From: Pseudomonas alcaligenes
Lineage (GTDB): Bacteria > Pseudomonadota > Gammaproteobacteria > Pseudomonadales > Pseudomonadaceae
DNA: 64,000 nt
Direction: 5' to 3'
Assembly (NCBI RefSeq): GCF_014490745.1
Contig: NZ_LZEU01000001.1
Span: 1,139,501 to 1,203,500, forward strand
Below are positions 37,104 to 46,604 of this stretch, piece by piece. The notes beneath the pieces are model-generated. The model searched no databases. It saw only the letters and a program-made list of their open reading frames with translations, and was not told where the DNA came from. Numbering within the stretch: position 1 is the first letter of the stretch; each line of letters starts with the position of its first letter. Position numbers and translations under genes: made by a program.

Positions 37104-38207
37104 ATGTTCCGCCATGCACTGTCCCTCGCTGTGCCCGTCACCCTGATCTCCCTGCTGGTCGCCTGTGGCAATGGCGACACCGTCGAAACCCCGGTGCGCC
37201 CGGCCATGGTGGTGCAGCCACTACCGGCCAGCGATGCGATGGACACCTATCCCGGCGAAGTGCGCGCACGCTTCGAGCCGGAACTGGCCTTTCGCATTGG
37301 CGGCAAGATCAGCAAGCGCCTGGTGGATGCCGGTGCGCGGGTGAAGAAGGATCAGGCGCTGGCCGAGCTCGATCCCGAGGACGTCAAGCTGCAACTGGAG
37401 GCCGCGCGGGCCCAGGTGGCGGCGGCCGAGGCCAACCTCAAGCTGGTGCGCGCCGAGCGTGATCGCTACCAGACCCTGCTGCAGCGCCAGATGATCAGCC
37501 GCTCGCAGTTCGACAACGTGGAAAACCAGTACCGTGCCGGCGAGGCGCGAGTGAAGCAGATCAAGGCCGAGTTCAACGTGGCCAACAACCAGGCCGGCTA
37601 CTCGGTGCTGCGCGCCTCGCAGGATGGCGTGATCGCCCGTCGCCTGGCGGAAGTCGGCCAGGTGGTCGCCGCCGGCCAGACGGTGTTCACCCTGGCCGCC
37701 GATGGCGAACGCGAAGTGTTGATCAGCGTGCCCGAGCAGGCTTTCGAGCGCTTCCGCATCGGCCAGGAGGTCAGCATCGAGCTGTGGTCGCAGCCGGGCA
37801 AGCAGTTCGCCGGACGTATCCGCGAGCTGTCGCCGGCCGCCGATGCGCAGTCGCGCACCTTCGCCGCCCGCGTCGCCTTCAATGGCGACAGTGCACGTGC
37901 CGAGCTGGGCCAGAGCGCTCGGGTGGCGATCAAGGCTGATGGCGTGGTGCCGCTGTCGGTGCCGATGTCGGCGCTGACCGCGGAGAAGGGCGCGCCCTAT
38001 GTCTGGGTGATCGACCCCAAGGAATCCAAGGCGGTACGCACCCCGGTGCGGGTCGGCGCCTACGGCCAGGAGCGCGTATCGATCCTGGAAGGCCTGAAGG
38101 AGGGCGACTGGGTCGTCGCCGCCGGTGTCCACGTGCTGCTCGACGGGCAGAAGGTGCGCCCGGTGGATCGCGACAACCGTCCGGTGACGCTGGCGGGCAA
38201 GGAGTAA
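37104..38207 (+). CDS. RND efflux periplasmic adaptor (membrane fusion protein), lipoprotein
   Basis: 367-residue adaptor subunit linking an RND pump to an outer-membrane channel. A lipobox LLVAC with acylated C21 follows the signal sequence. The lipoyl and alpha-hairpin parts (about 60-150, with a coiled-coil LQLEAARAQVAAAEANLKLVRAERD), beta-barrel and membrane-proximal domains follow in normal order. It starts at ATG 37104 and is followed three bases later by the permease gene. No outer-membrane factor gene is nearby, so an OprM-type channel from elsewhere must be recruited. Confidence 0.92.
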   Translation: MFRHALSLAVPVTLISLLVACGNGDTVETPVRPAMVVQPLPASDAMDTYPGEVRARFEPELAFRIGGKISKRLVDAGARVKKDQALAELDPEDVKLQLEAARAQVAAAEANLKLVRAERDRYQTLLQRQMISRSQFDNVENQYRAGEARVKQIKAEFNVANNQAGYSVLRASQDGVIARRLAEVGQVVAAGQTVFTLAADGEREVLISVPEQAFERFRIGQEVSIELWSQPGKQFAGRIRELSPAADAQSRTFAARVAFNGDSARAELGQSARVAIKADGVVPLSVPMSALTAEKGAPYVWVIDPKESKAVRTPVRVGAYGQERVSILEGLKEGDWVVAAGVHVLLDGQKVRPVDRDNRPVTLAGKE

Positions 38208-38210
38208 GCC

Positions 38211-41200
38211 ATGTCCTTCAACCTGTCCGAATGGGCGCTGCGCAACCGCAGCATCGTGCGCTACTTCATGATCGTGCTGGCGGTGATCGGTGCGCTGTCC
38301 TACACCAAGCTGGGCCAGAGCGAAGACCCGCCCTTCACCTTCAAGGCCATGGTCATCCGCACCGACTGGCCGGGCGCCACCGCCGAGGAAGTTTCCCGGC
38401 AGATCACCGAGCGCATCGAAAAGAAGGTGATGGAGACCGGTGACTACCAGTACATCAACTCCTATTCGCGTCCGGGCGAGTCGGTGGTCACCTTCATGGC
38501 CCGCGACGACATCGTCTCGAAGAACATCCCCGATCTCTGGTACCAGGTGCGCAAGAAGGTCGGCGACATCCGCCACACCCTGCCGCCGGGCATCCGCGGG
38601 CCGTTCTTCAATGACGAATTCGGCACCACCTTCGGCAATATCTACGCCCTCACCGGCGAAGGCTTCGACTACGCAGTGATGAAGGACTACGCCGACCGTC
38701 TGCAGCTGCAGCTGCAGCGGGTCAAGGACGTGGGCAAGGTCGAGCTGCTCGGCCTGCAGGACGAGAAGATCTGGATCGAGCTGTCCAACACCAAGCTGGC
38801 CACCCTCGGCCTGCCGCTGGCGGCCGTGCAGCAAGCGCTGGACGAGCAGAACGCCGTCACCTACTCGGGCTTCTTCGAGACCCCTACCGACCGCGTGCAG
38901 CTACGTGTATCCGGGCGCTTCCAGACGGTCGAGCAGATCCGCAGCTTCCCCATTCGCGTCGGTGACCGCACTTTCCGCCTCGGCGACGTGGCCGAAGTCC
39001 ATCGCGGCTTCAACGACCCCCAGGCGCCGCGCATGCGCTTCATGGGCGAGGATGCCATCGGTATCGCCGTGTCGATGAAGGCCGGCGGCGACATCCTGGT
39101 GCTGGGCGAGGCCCTGGAGCACGAGTTCGCCCGCATGCAGCAGACCCTGCCGCTGGGCATGCAGCTGCACAAGGTGTCCGACCAGCCGGCGGCGGTGAAG
39201 ACTGGCGTGGGCGAGTTCGTCCAGGTGCTGGTCGAGGCGCTGGTGATCGTGCTGCTGGTTAGCTTCTTCTCCCTCGGCCTGCGCACCGGCCTGGTGGTGG
39301 CGCTGTCGATTCCGCTGGTGCTGGCGATGACCTTCGCCCTGATGAACTACTTCGGCATCGGCCTGCACAAGATTTCCCTCGGCGCGCTGGTGCTGGCGCT
39401 GGGCTTGCTGGTGGACGACGCGATCATTGCCGTGGAGATGATGGCGATCAAGATGGAGCAGGGCTACGACCGTTTCCGCGCGGCCGGCTACGCCTGGACC
39501 AGTACCGCCTTCCCGATGCTCACCGGCACCCTGATCACCGCCGCCGGCTTCCTGCCGATCGCCACCGCGCAGTCCGGCACCGGCGAATACACCCGCTCGA
39601 TCTTCCAGGTGGTGTGCATCGCCCTGCTGGTGTCCTGGGTCGCCGCGGTGGTGTTCGTGCCCTACCTGGGCGACCGCCTGCTGCCGGATCTGGCCAAGCT
39701 GCATGCGAAGAAGCATGGCGGTAACCCGCAAGGGCATGACCCGTATTCGACCACCTTCTACCAGACCGTACGCGAAGTGGTGGAGTGGTGCGTGCGTCGG
39801 CGCAAGACGGTGATCCTGGTTACCGTCGGCCTGTTCGTCGCCTCCATCGTGCTGTTTCGCTTCGTGCCGCAGCAGTTCTTCCCGGCTTCCGGCCGTCTGG
39901 AGCTGATGGTCGACATCAAGCTCACCGAGGGTTCGTCGCTCAAGGCCACCGAGGAGCAGGTCAAGCGCCTGGAGGCCAAGCTCAAGGATCATCCGGGCAT
40001 CGACAACTACGTGGCCTACGTCGGCAACGGCTCGCCGCGCTTCTATCTGCCGCTGGATCAGCAGCTGGCCGCGACCCGCTTCGCCCAGTTCGTGATCCTG
40101 GCCAAGAGCATCGAGGATCGCGAGAAGCTGCGTACCTGGCTGATCGAGGTAATGAACGAGGACTTCCCGTTCGCCCGTACCCGCGTTTCGCGCCTGGAGA
40201 ACGGCCCGCCCGTGGGCTTCCCGATCCAGCTGCGGGTCAGCGGTGAGCACATCGACGAGGTGCGTGCCATCGCTCGCCAGGTGGCGGCCAAGGTGCGCGA
40301 GAACCCGCATGTGTCCAACGTGCACCTGAACTGGGAAGAGCCGAGCAAGGTGGTCTACCTCAACATCGACCAGGAGCGCGCGCGCGCCCTCGGCGTCAGC
40401 AGTGCCGACCTGTCGAAGTTCCTCACCAGTTCGCTGACCGGTTCCAGCGTCAGCCAGTTCCGCGAGGACAACGAGCTGATCGAGATCCTCCTGCGCGGTA
40501 CCGTGCGTGAGCGCCAGCAGCTGGAGCTGCTGCCGAGCCTGGCGGTACCCACCAGCAATGGCCGCAGTGTGGCCCTGTCGCAGATCGCCACCCTGGAATA
40601 CGGCTTCGAGGAAGGCGTGATCTGGCGTCGCGATCGCCTGCCGACCGTGACCATTCTCGGTGACATCTACGGCGGCGAGCAGCCGGCCAGCCTGGTCAAG
40701 CAGATCCTGCCGACCCTGGAGCCGATTCGCGCCGCGCTGCCCAGCGGCTACCTGCTGGAAGTCGGCGGCACGGTGGAAGACTCCGCGCGCGGGCAGAAGT
40801 CGGTGAACGCCGGTATCCCGCTGTTCATCCTGGTGGTGCTGACCCTGCTGATGCTGCAGCTGAAAAGCATGTCGCGCACGGCCATGGTGTTTCTCACCGC
40901 GCCGCTGGGCCTGATCGGGGTGACCCTGTTCCTGCTGCTGTTCCAGCAGCCGTTCGGCTTCGTTGCCATGCTCGGTACCATCGCTCTGTCGGGGATGATC
41001 ATGCGCAACTCGGTGATCCTGGTGGATCAGATCGAGCAGGACATCGCCAGTGGCCAGGATCGCTGGCACGCCATCATCGAAGCCACCGTGCGGCGCTTCC
41101 GGCCCATCGTGCTGACCGCCCTGGCGGCGGTGCTGGCGATGATCCCGATGTCGCGCAGCGTGTTCTTCGGGCCGATGGCGGTGGCCATCATGGGCGGCCT

Positions 41201-41291
41201 GATCGTCGCCACGGCGCTGACCCTGCTGTTCCTGCCGGCGCTGTACGCGGCCTGGTTCCGGGTCAAGGAAAGGGAAGCCCAGCCGCAGTAA
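38211..41291 (+). CDS. RND family efflux permease
   Basis: 1026-residue twelve-helix proton-driven transporter. In helix 4 the proton-relay pair is D402/D403 in LLVDDAIIAVE; in helix 10 the position of the usual lysine is an arginine (R932 in MIMRNSVILVD), a variant found in a subset of RND pumps. Two large periplasmic loops (about 35-330 and 560-860) are of AcrB type. It belongs to a two-gene operon with the fusion protein, controlled by the divergent TetR regulator. Substrates cannot be deduced; multidrug or biocide export is typical. A terminator follows. Confidence 0.93.
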   Translation: MSFNLSEWALRNRSIVRYFMIVLAVIGALSYTKLGQSEDPPFTFKAMVIRTDWPGATAEEVSRQITERIEKKVMETGDYQYINSYSRPGESVVTFMARDDIVSKNIPDLWYQVRKKVGDIRHTLPPGIRGPFFNDEFGTTFGNIYALTGEGFDYAVMKDYADRLQLQLQRVKDVGKVELLGLQDEKIWIELSNTKLATLGLPLAAVQQALDEQNAVTYSGFFETPTDRVQLRVSGRFQTVEQIRSFPIRVGDRTFRLGDVAEVHRGFNDPQAPRMRFMGEDAIGIAVSMKAGGDILVLGEALEHEFARMQQTLPLGMQLHKVSDQPAAVKTGVGEFVQVLVEALVIVLLVSFFSLGLRTGLVVALSIPLVLAMTFALMNYFGIGLHKISLGALVLALGLLVDDAIIAVEMMAIKMEQGYDRFRAAGYAWTSTAFPMLTGTLITAAGFLPIATAQSGTGEYTRSIFQVVCIALLVSWVAAVVFVPYLGDRLLPDLAKLHAKKHGGNPQGHDPYSTTFYQTVREVVEWCVRRRKTVILVTVGLFVASIVLFRFVPQQFFPASGRLELMVDIKLTEGSSLKATEEQVKRLEAKLKDHPGIDNYVAYVGNGSPRFYLPLDQQLAATRFAQFVILAKSIEDREKLRTWLIEVMNEDFPFARTRVSRLENGPPVGFPIQLRVSGEHIDEVRAIARQVAAKVRENPHVSNVHLNWEEPSKVVYLNIDQERARALGVSSADLSKFLTSSLTGSSVSQFREDNELIEILLRGTVRERQQLELLPSLAVPTSNGRSVALSQIATLEYGFEEGVIWRRDRLPTVTILGDIYGGEQPASLVKQILPTLEPIRAALPSGYLLEVGGTVEDSARGQKSVNAGIPLFILVVLTLLMLQLKSMSRTAMVFLTAPLGLIGVTLFLLLFQQPFGFVAMLGTIALSGMIMRNSVILVDQIEQDIASGQDRWHAIIEATVRRFRPIVLTALAAVLAMIPMSRSVFFGPMAVAIMGGLIVATALTLLFLPALYAAWFRVKEREAQPQ

Positions 41292-41302
41292 CGCGGTGGC
41301 AA

Positions 41303-41336
41303 GAAAAAGCCCGGCATGAGCCGGGCTTTTTCGTTC
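41303..41336 (+). terminator. Rho-independent terminator of the RND operon
   Basis: AAAAAGCCCGG/CCGGGCTTTTT stem with a CATGAG-type loop and T-run, 12 bp after the permease stop. Confidence 0.92.
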
Positions 41337-41411
41337 TGGGGCTTTCATCGGCTCGGCCTGCGCTTCGCGGTTGCGCGGCTAAGGTTGTCTGGAGGCTTGG
41401 CCGGATCCTGG

Positions 41412-41461
41412 GTTGCACTGGTTGTACCTCTCGTCGGGGAGATTGGTTGCACTTGGTTGCA
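41412..41461 (+). promoter_or_regulatory. Cluster of GTTGCA boxes, probable PutA operators
   Basis: Exact GTTGCA at 41412-41417, 41446-41451 and 41456-41461, plus a one-mismatch GTTGTA at 41421-41426. E. coli PutA binds operators containing GTTGCA through its N-terminal ribbon-helix-helix, and this putA keeps that domain. The spacing of about ten bases between paired boxes puts them on one DNA face. They lie 70-119 bp before the putA start. Confidence 0.8.
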
Positions 41462-41530
41462 CCTTTGTCCCTCGCAGGTTTAATCTTCGCCGCACGCGCC
41501 AACCGCGCCCCCACACAGACAGGAAAACCG

Positions 41531-44500
41531 ATGGCCACCACCACCCTCGGCGTGAAGCTTGACGACGCCACCCGCGAACGCCTCAAGCAAGCTGCTCAGC
41601 AACTCGACCGCACCCCGCACTGGTTGATCAAGCAGGCGATCTTCAATTACCTGGAGCAGGTCGAAGGCGGCCTGACCCCGGCCGAGCATTCCGGCCTGGC
41701 TGCGGCCGCTGGCGAAGAGTCGATCGAGACGCTGAGCGAGCAGGGCCTGCAGGTGTTCCTCGATTTCGCCGAAAGCATCCTGCCGCAGTCGGTGCTGCGT
41801 GCCGCCATTACCTCCGCCTACCGTCGCCCGGAAACCGAGGTGCTGCCGATGCTGCTGGAGCAGGCGCGACTGCCACAGGAGCAGGCCGAAGCCACCCAGA
41901 AGATGGCCCTCGGCATCGCCGAGAAGCTGCGCAACCAGAAGAGCGCCGGCGGCCGTCAGGGCCTGGTGCAGGGCCTGCTGCAGGAGTTCTCGCTGTCGTC
42001 CCAGGAAGGTGTGGCGCTGATGTGCCTGGCCGAGGCGCTGCTGCGCATTCCGGACAAGGCCACCCGTGACGCTCTGATCCGCGACAAGATCGCCAACGGC
42101 AACTGGAGCCAGCACCTCGGCCAGAGCCCGTCGATGTTCGTCAACGCGGCGAGCTGGGGCCTGCTGATCACCGGCAAGCTGGTCTCCACTCACAACGAGG
42201 CCGGCCTGTCGTCCTCGCTCAACCGTCTTATCGGCAAGAGCGGCGAGCCGGTGATCCGCAAAGGCGTGGACATGGCCATGCGCCTGATGGGCGAGCAGTT
42301 CGTCACCGGCGAAACCATCGGCGAGGCCCTGGCCAATGCCAGCACCACCGAAGCCAAGGGCTTCCGCTATTCCTACGACATGCTCGGCGAGGCCGCGCTG
42401 ACCGAGGACGACGCCAAACGCTACCTGGCCTCCTACGAGCAGGCCATCCACGCCATCGGCAAGGCCTCCCACGGCCGCGGCATCTACGAAGGCCCGGGCA
42501 TCTCGATCAAGCTCTCCGCCCTGCACCCGCGCTACAGCCGCGCCCAGTACGACCGCGTGATGGACGAGCTGTACCCGATCCTGCTGGGCCTGACCAAGCT
42601 GGCCAAGCAGTACGACATCGGCATCAACATCGACGCCGAGGAAGCCGACCGTCTGGAAATCTCCCTCGATCTGCTCGAGCGCCTGTGCTTCGCCCCCGAA
42701 CTGGCCGGCTGGAACGGTATCGGCTTCGTCATCCAGGCCTACCAGAAGCGCTGCCCGTATGTGATCGACTACGTCATCGACCTGGCCAAGCGCAGCCGCC
42801 ACCGCCTGATGATCCGCCTGGTGAAGGGCGCCTACTGGGATAGCGAGATCAAGCGCGCCCAGGTCGAGGGCCTGGAAGGCTACCCGGTGTACACCCGCAA
42901 GCCGTACACCGACATCTCCTACATCGCCTGCGCCCGCAAGCTGCTGGCCGTGCCGGAAGCCATCTACCCGCAGTTCGCCACCCACAACGCCCACTCGTTG
43001 TCGGCCATCTACCAGATCGCCGGGCAGAACTACTACCCGGGCCAGTACGAGTTCCAGTGCCTGCATGGCATGGGCGAGCCGCTCTACGAGCAGGTGGTGG
43101 GTTCGATCAAGGACGGCAAGTACAACCGTCCGTGCCGCATCTACGCGCCCGTAGGCAGCCATGAAACCCTGCTGGCCTACCTGGTGCGTCGCCTGCTGGA
43201 AAACGGCGCCAACACCAGCTTCGTCAACCGCATTGCCGACCAGAGCATCTCGCTGAAGGAGCTGGTGCTCGATCCGGTCGAGCAGGTCGAGCGCATGGCC
43301 GCGCAGGAAGGCACCCTCGGCCTGCCGCACTCGCGCATACCGCTGCCGCGTGACCTGTACGGCGCGGCCCGCCTCAACTCCGGCGGCATCGACCTGGCCA
43401 ACGAACACCGTCTGGGTTCGCTGAGCTCGGCGCTGCTGTCGTCGACCAACAGCAGCTACGTCGCCGCACCGATGCTCGGCGGCGACACGCCGAACCCGGG
43501 CCCGGCCGAGCCGGTGCGCAACCCGGCCGATCACCGCGATCTGGTCGGCCATGTGCACGAGGCCAGCGAGGCCGACGTGAAGAGCGCGATCCTCTGCGCC
43601 CAGGCCAGCGGGCCGATCTGGCAGTCGACCCTGCCAAGCGAGCGCGCCGCCGCGCTGGAGCGCGCCGCCGACCAGATGGAAAGCGAGATCCAGCAGCTGA
43701 TGGGCCTGCTGGTGCGCGAGTCCGGCAAGACCTTCGCCAACGCCATCGCCGAAGTGCGCGAGGCGGTGGACTTCCTGCGCTACTACGCGGCCCAGGCGCG
43801 TACCTTCGGCAATGACAGCCACCGCCCGCTGGGCCCGGTGGTGTGCATCAGCCCGTGGAACTTCCCCTTGGCGATCTTCAGTGGCCAGGTGGCTGCGGCA
43901 CTGGCCGCCGGTAACACCGTGCTGGCCAAGCCGGCCGAGCAGACTCCGCTGATCGCTGCCCAGGCCGTGCGCATCCTGCTGGAGGCCGGTGTGCCGGCCG
44001 GTGCCGTGCAGCTGCTGCCGGGCCGTGGCGAAACCGTCGGCGCCCGCCTGGTGGGTGACGAGCGCGTGCGTGGCGTGATGTTCACCGGCTCCACCGAAGT
44101 GGCCGGCATCCTCCAGCGCAATATCGCCGGGCGCCTCGACGCCCAGGGCCGTACCCTGCCGCTGATCGCCGAGACTGGCGGCCTCAACGCCATGATCGTC
44201 GACTCCTCGGCGCTGGCCGAACAGGTGGTGGTCGACGTGGTCAGCTCCGCCTTCGACAGCGCCGGCCAGCGCTGCTCGGCCCTGCGTGTGCTGTGCGTGC
44301 AGGACGACGTGGCCGAGCGCGTGGTGGAAATGCTCAAGGGCGCCATGGCCGAATACAGCATCGGTTCGCCGGAGCGCCTCAGTACCGACATCGGCCCGGT
44401 GATCGACGCCGAGGCCAAGGCCGGCATCGAGGCGCACATCCAGGCCATGCGCGACAAGGGTCGCAAGGTCTTCCAGGCCGCCCGCGCCAACGGCGAAGAG

Positions 44501-45466
44501 CTCAAGCGCGGCACCTTCGTGCTGCCGACCCTGATCGAGCTGGACAGCTTCGACGAGATGAAGCGCGAGATCTTCGGCCCGGTGCTGCACCTGGTGCGCT
44601 ACCCGCGCAGCGATCTGGGCAACCTGCTGCAGCAGATCAACGACAGCGGCTACGGCCTGACCCTCGGCGTGCACACCCGCATCGACGAGACCATCACCCA
44701 GGTGGTGGACTCGGCCCGCGTCGGCAACCTGTACGTCAACCGCAACATAGTCGGCGCCGTGGTCGGCGTGCAGCCGTTCGGCGGTGAAGGCCTGTCCGGC
44801 ACCGGCCCGAAAGCCGGCGGCCCGCTGTACCTGTACCGCCTGCTCGCCACCCGCCCGCAGGACGCCGTGGCCCGCCAGCTCAAGGACGACAACGTGCAGG
44901 CGCTGCCGCGCCCGGCCGAGCAGGAGAAGGCGCTGCATGCCCTCAACGACTGGGCCGGCAAGCACGACCAGGCCCTGACCGCCCTGTGCGCGCAGTACGC
45001 CGACCTGGCGCAGAGCTACACCTGCCACGTGCTCAACGGCCCGACCGGCGAGCGCAACACCTACAGCCTGCTGCCGCGCGAGCGCGTGCTGAACCTGGCC
45101 GAGGAGCGCGGTGATCTGCTCGCGCAACTGGCCGCCACCCTGGCCGTGGGCAGCCGCGCGCTGTGGCTGGAAAGCCAGCGCGAGCTGTTCGCCAGCCTGC
45201 CCAAGGAGGTGCAGAAACGCATTGACCTGGTGGCCGACTGGAGCAGTGCGGAGGCCGAGTTCGACGCCATCCTCCATCACGGCGACTCCGACCAGCTGCG
45301 CGCGGTCAGCCAGCAGGCGGCCCAGCGCAAGGGCGCCATCGTTGGTGTGCACGGTCTGAACAAGGGGGAAACCGATATCGCCCTGGAGCGCCTGCTGATC
45401 GAGCACGCGCTGAGCGTCAACACCGCGGCGGCCGGCGGCAACGCCAGCCTGATGACCATCGGTTGA
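41531..45466 (+). CDS. putA: Trifunctional proline catabolism protein PutA
   Basis: 1311-residue protein oxidising proline to glutamate and repressing its own gene. Domains: N-terminal ribbon-helix-helix DNA-binding part (about 2-45, TTTLGVKLDDATRERLKQAA), FAD-dependent proline dehydrogenase (about 90-570, with IKLSALHPRY and LVKGAYWDSEIK), NAD-dependent P5C dehydrogenase (about 650-1125, with E881 in IAETGGLN and C915 in AGQRCSALR), and a C-terminal domain of about 180 residues. GGAAAACCG precedes ATG 41531. The proline transporter putP is not adjacent. The GTTGCA cluster upstream supports autoregulation. Confidence 0.97.
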   Translation: MATTTLGVKLDDATRERLKQAAQQLDRTPHWLIKQAIFNYLEQVEGGLTPAEHSGLAAAAGEESIETLSEQGLQVFLDFAESILPQSVLRAAITSAYRRPETEVLPMLLEQARLPQEQAEATQKMALGIAEKLRNQKSAGGRQGLVQGLLQEFSLSSQEGVALMCLAEALLRIPDKATRDALIRDKIANGNWSQHLGQSPSMFVNAASWGLLITGKLVSTHNEAGLSSSLNRLIGKSGEPVIRKGVDMAMRLMGEQFVTGETIGEALANASTTEAKGFRYSYDMLGEAALTEDDAKRYLASYEQAIHAIGKASHGRGIYEGPGISIKLSALHPRYSRAQYDRVMDELYPILLGLTKLAKQYDIGINIDAEEADRLEISLDLLERLCFAPELAGWNGIGFVIQAYQKRCPYVIDYVIDLAKRSRHRLMIRLVKGAYWDSEIKRAQVEGLEGYPVYTRKPYTDISYIACARKLLAVPEAIYPQFATHNAHSLSAIYQIAGQNYYPGQYEFQCLHGMGEPLYEQVVGSIKDGKYNRPCRIYAPVGSHETLLAYLVRRLLENGANTSFVNRIADQSISLKELVLDPVEQVERMAAQEGTLGLPHSRIPLPRDLYGAARLNSGGIDLANEHRLGSLSSALLSSTNSSYVAAPMLGGDTPNPGPAEPVRNPADHRDLVGHVHEASEADVKSAILCAQASGPIWQSTLPSERAAALERAADQMESEIQQLMGLLVRESGKTFANAIAEVREAVDFLRYYAAQARTFGNDSHRPLGPVVCISPWNFPLAIFSGQVAAALAAGNTVLAKPAEQTPLIAAQAVRILLEAGVPAGAVQLLPGRGETVGARLVGDERVRGVMFTGSTEVAGILQRNIAGRLDAQGRTLPLIAETGGLNAMIVDSSALAEQVVVDVVSSAFDSAGQRCSALRVLCVQDDVAERVVEMLKGAMAEYSIGSPERLSTDIGPVIDAEAKAGIEAHIQAMRDKGRKVFQAARANGEELKRGTFVLPTLIELDSFDEMKREIFGPVLHLVRYPRSDLGNLLQQINDSGYGLTLGVHTRIDETITQVVDSARVGNLYVNRNIVGAVVGVQPFGGEGLSGTGPKAGGPLYLYRLLATRPQDAVARQLKDDNVQALPRPAEQEKALHALNDWAGKHDQALTALCAQYADLAQSYTCHVLNGPTGERNTYSLLPRERVLNLAEERGDLLAQLAATLAVGSRALWLESQRELFASLPKEVQKRIDLVADWSSAEAEFDAILHHGDSDQLRAVSQQAAQRKGAIVGVHGLNKGETDIALERLLIEHALSVNTAAAGGNASLMTIG

Positions 45467-45707
45467 GAACCGCGAGGTTACTGATCGAACAGGTCGCGTC
45501 GGGGAAAGCTGGCTGAAAGCTTTTCCTGGCATGCTCTGGTGAAGTTTGCAGTTCCCGGGCGCCGTATGGCGCCCAAGCCCGGCACCGGCGGCTTTCCGCA
45601 CGGCGCCACGTGCCGTACACCAATTGCGGGGGCTATCCGCCCGGTACGACGCGTTACTACCCCAGGCCGGCTCGTTCCGGCACCCGGCAGGGCCACAAGC
45701 CCAGCCA
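45467..45707. other. Intergenic region downstream of putA
   Basis: About 240 bp between the putA stop and the shared terminator. It is GC-rich and contains several short inverted sequences such as GGGCGCCGTATGGCGCCC near 45557-45574. Open frames exist in three readings (up to 72 codons), but none has a ribosome-binding site, and the best-looking one runs through the terminator. I see no credible gene. Confidence 0.5.
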
Positions 45708-45742
45708 CAAAAAAGCCCGGCATCTGCCGGGCTTTTGCTTTT
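45708..45742. terminator. Bidirectional terminator between putA and DUF4197 gene
   Basis: AAAAAAGCCCGGCA/TGCCGGGCTTTT with T-rich sequence on both sides, placed between the convergent putA and DUF4197 genes. Confidence 0.88.
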
Positions 45743-45763
45743 CAGCGTGACACCTAGGGCCGC

Positions 45764-46441
45764 TTACAGCGCGCCGAAGACCTTCTTGGCCAGGCTGGTG
45801 GCGGCACCGGCCGGATTCTGGCGAATGCTCGCCTCCTGCTCGGCGATCATCTTGAACAGACCGTCCAGCGCCTGCTCGGTCACGTAGTTCTCGACATTGG
45901 CGCTCTTCGCATCGACCACGCCGAGGGCAGCGGCCTGGCCGGCGAAGCTGTTGTACTGCTGGGCCACGCCGACCTTGTCGGTGGCCTGCTTGACGATGGG
46001 CAGGAACTTGGCGCGGATCTGTTCGCGGCTGCTCTTGTTCAGGTACTGGGTGGCGGAGTCGTTGCCACCGGCGAGGATGGCCTTGGCATCGCTCACGGTC
46101 ATCTTCTTCACCGCATCCACCAGGATCGCCTGGGCCTGCGGTACGGCGGCCTCGGCGGCCTTGTTCATGCTCGCTTCCAGTTCTTCCACCTGGGCGCCCA
46201 TGCCCATCATCTTCATGGTCTGTGCGGCCTTGCCCAGTTTGCCCGGCAGCTCGATGCGCACGTCTTCGTTGTCGCTGAAACCGCCCGGCTTGCCGAGCTG
46301 CTTGACGGCGATCTGCGCGCCCTGGGTCAGGGCGTCCTTGAGGCCGCCGCTGGCGTCGCTCTGGCTCAGGTCGGAAAGGGACAGGGCAAAGGCGCTGGCG
46401 GACAGCAGCAGGCCGGCGGCCAGGGTGGTGAGGCGGAGCAT
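45764..46441 (-). CDS. Exported DUF4197 family protein
   Basis: 225-residue protein with a Sec signal peptide (MLRLTTLAAGLLLSASAFAL, cleavage near residue 19-20), then an all-helical DUF4197 region with the characteristic LPGKLGKAAQTMKMMGMG, AKAILAGGNDSATQYL and YVTEQALDGLFKMIAEQEASIRQNPAG segments. The family is uncharacterised and periplasmic. The ATG at 46441 gives the proper signal peptide and has GGAAG upstream. It is monocistronic, divergent from the receiver-HDOD gene. Confidence 0.9.
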   Translation of the reverse strand: MLRLTTLAAGLLLSASAFALSLSDLSQSDASGGLKDALTQGAQIAVKQLGKPGGFSDNEDVRIELPGKLGKAAQTMKMMGMGAQVEELEASMNKAAEAAVPQAQAILVDAVKKMTVSDAKAILAGGNDSATQYLNKSSREQIRAKFLPIVKQATDKVGVAQQYNSFAGQAAALGVVDAKSANVENYVTEQALDGLFKMIAEQEASIRQNPAGAATSLAKKVFGAL

Positions 46442-46604
46442 GGAGACTTCCTTATTGCAGGGTGAGTCTGGCGAGCTTAGCGGAGTAGGGCGGCCGAGCC
46501 AAACCGGCGCTTGACCTGCGCCAGCGCGGTCTATTCTTTGCAGCGGGTAACGGCATTCGACTGGCCCGGGCTGCATGAAGTGGAGACGCGTCGAGGATGA
46601 GTGT

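Noticed and set aside
38901..41348. An 815-codon minus-strand frame
   Set aside because: It mirrors the RND permease gene and shows His/Gln-rich low-complexity sequence with no recognisable motif.
41480..45601. A 1373-codon open frame on the minus strand
   Set aside because: It is the antisense of putA; its composition is alternating Leu/Gln/Ala/Gly-rich, with no domain, and results from third-position GC bias.
45539..45757. A 72-codon plus-strand frame after putA
   Set aside because: It has no ribosome-binding site and reads through the terminator stem.
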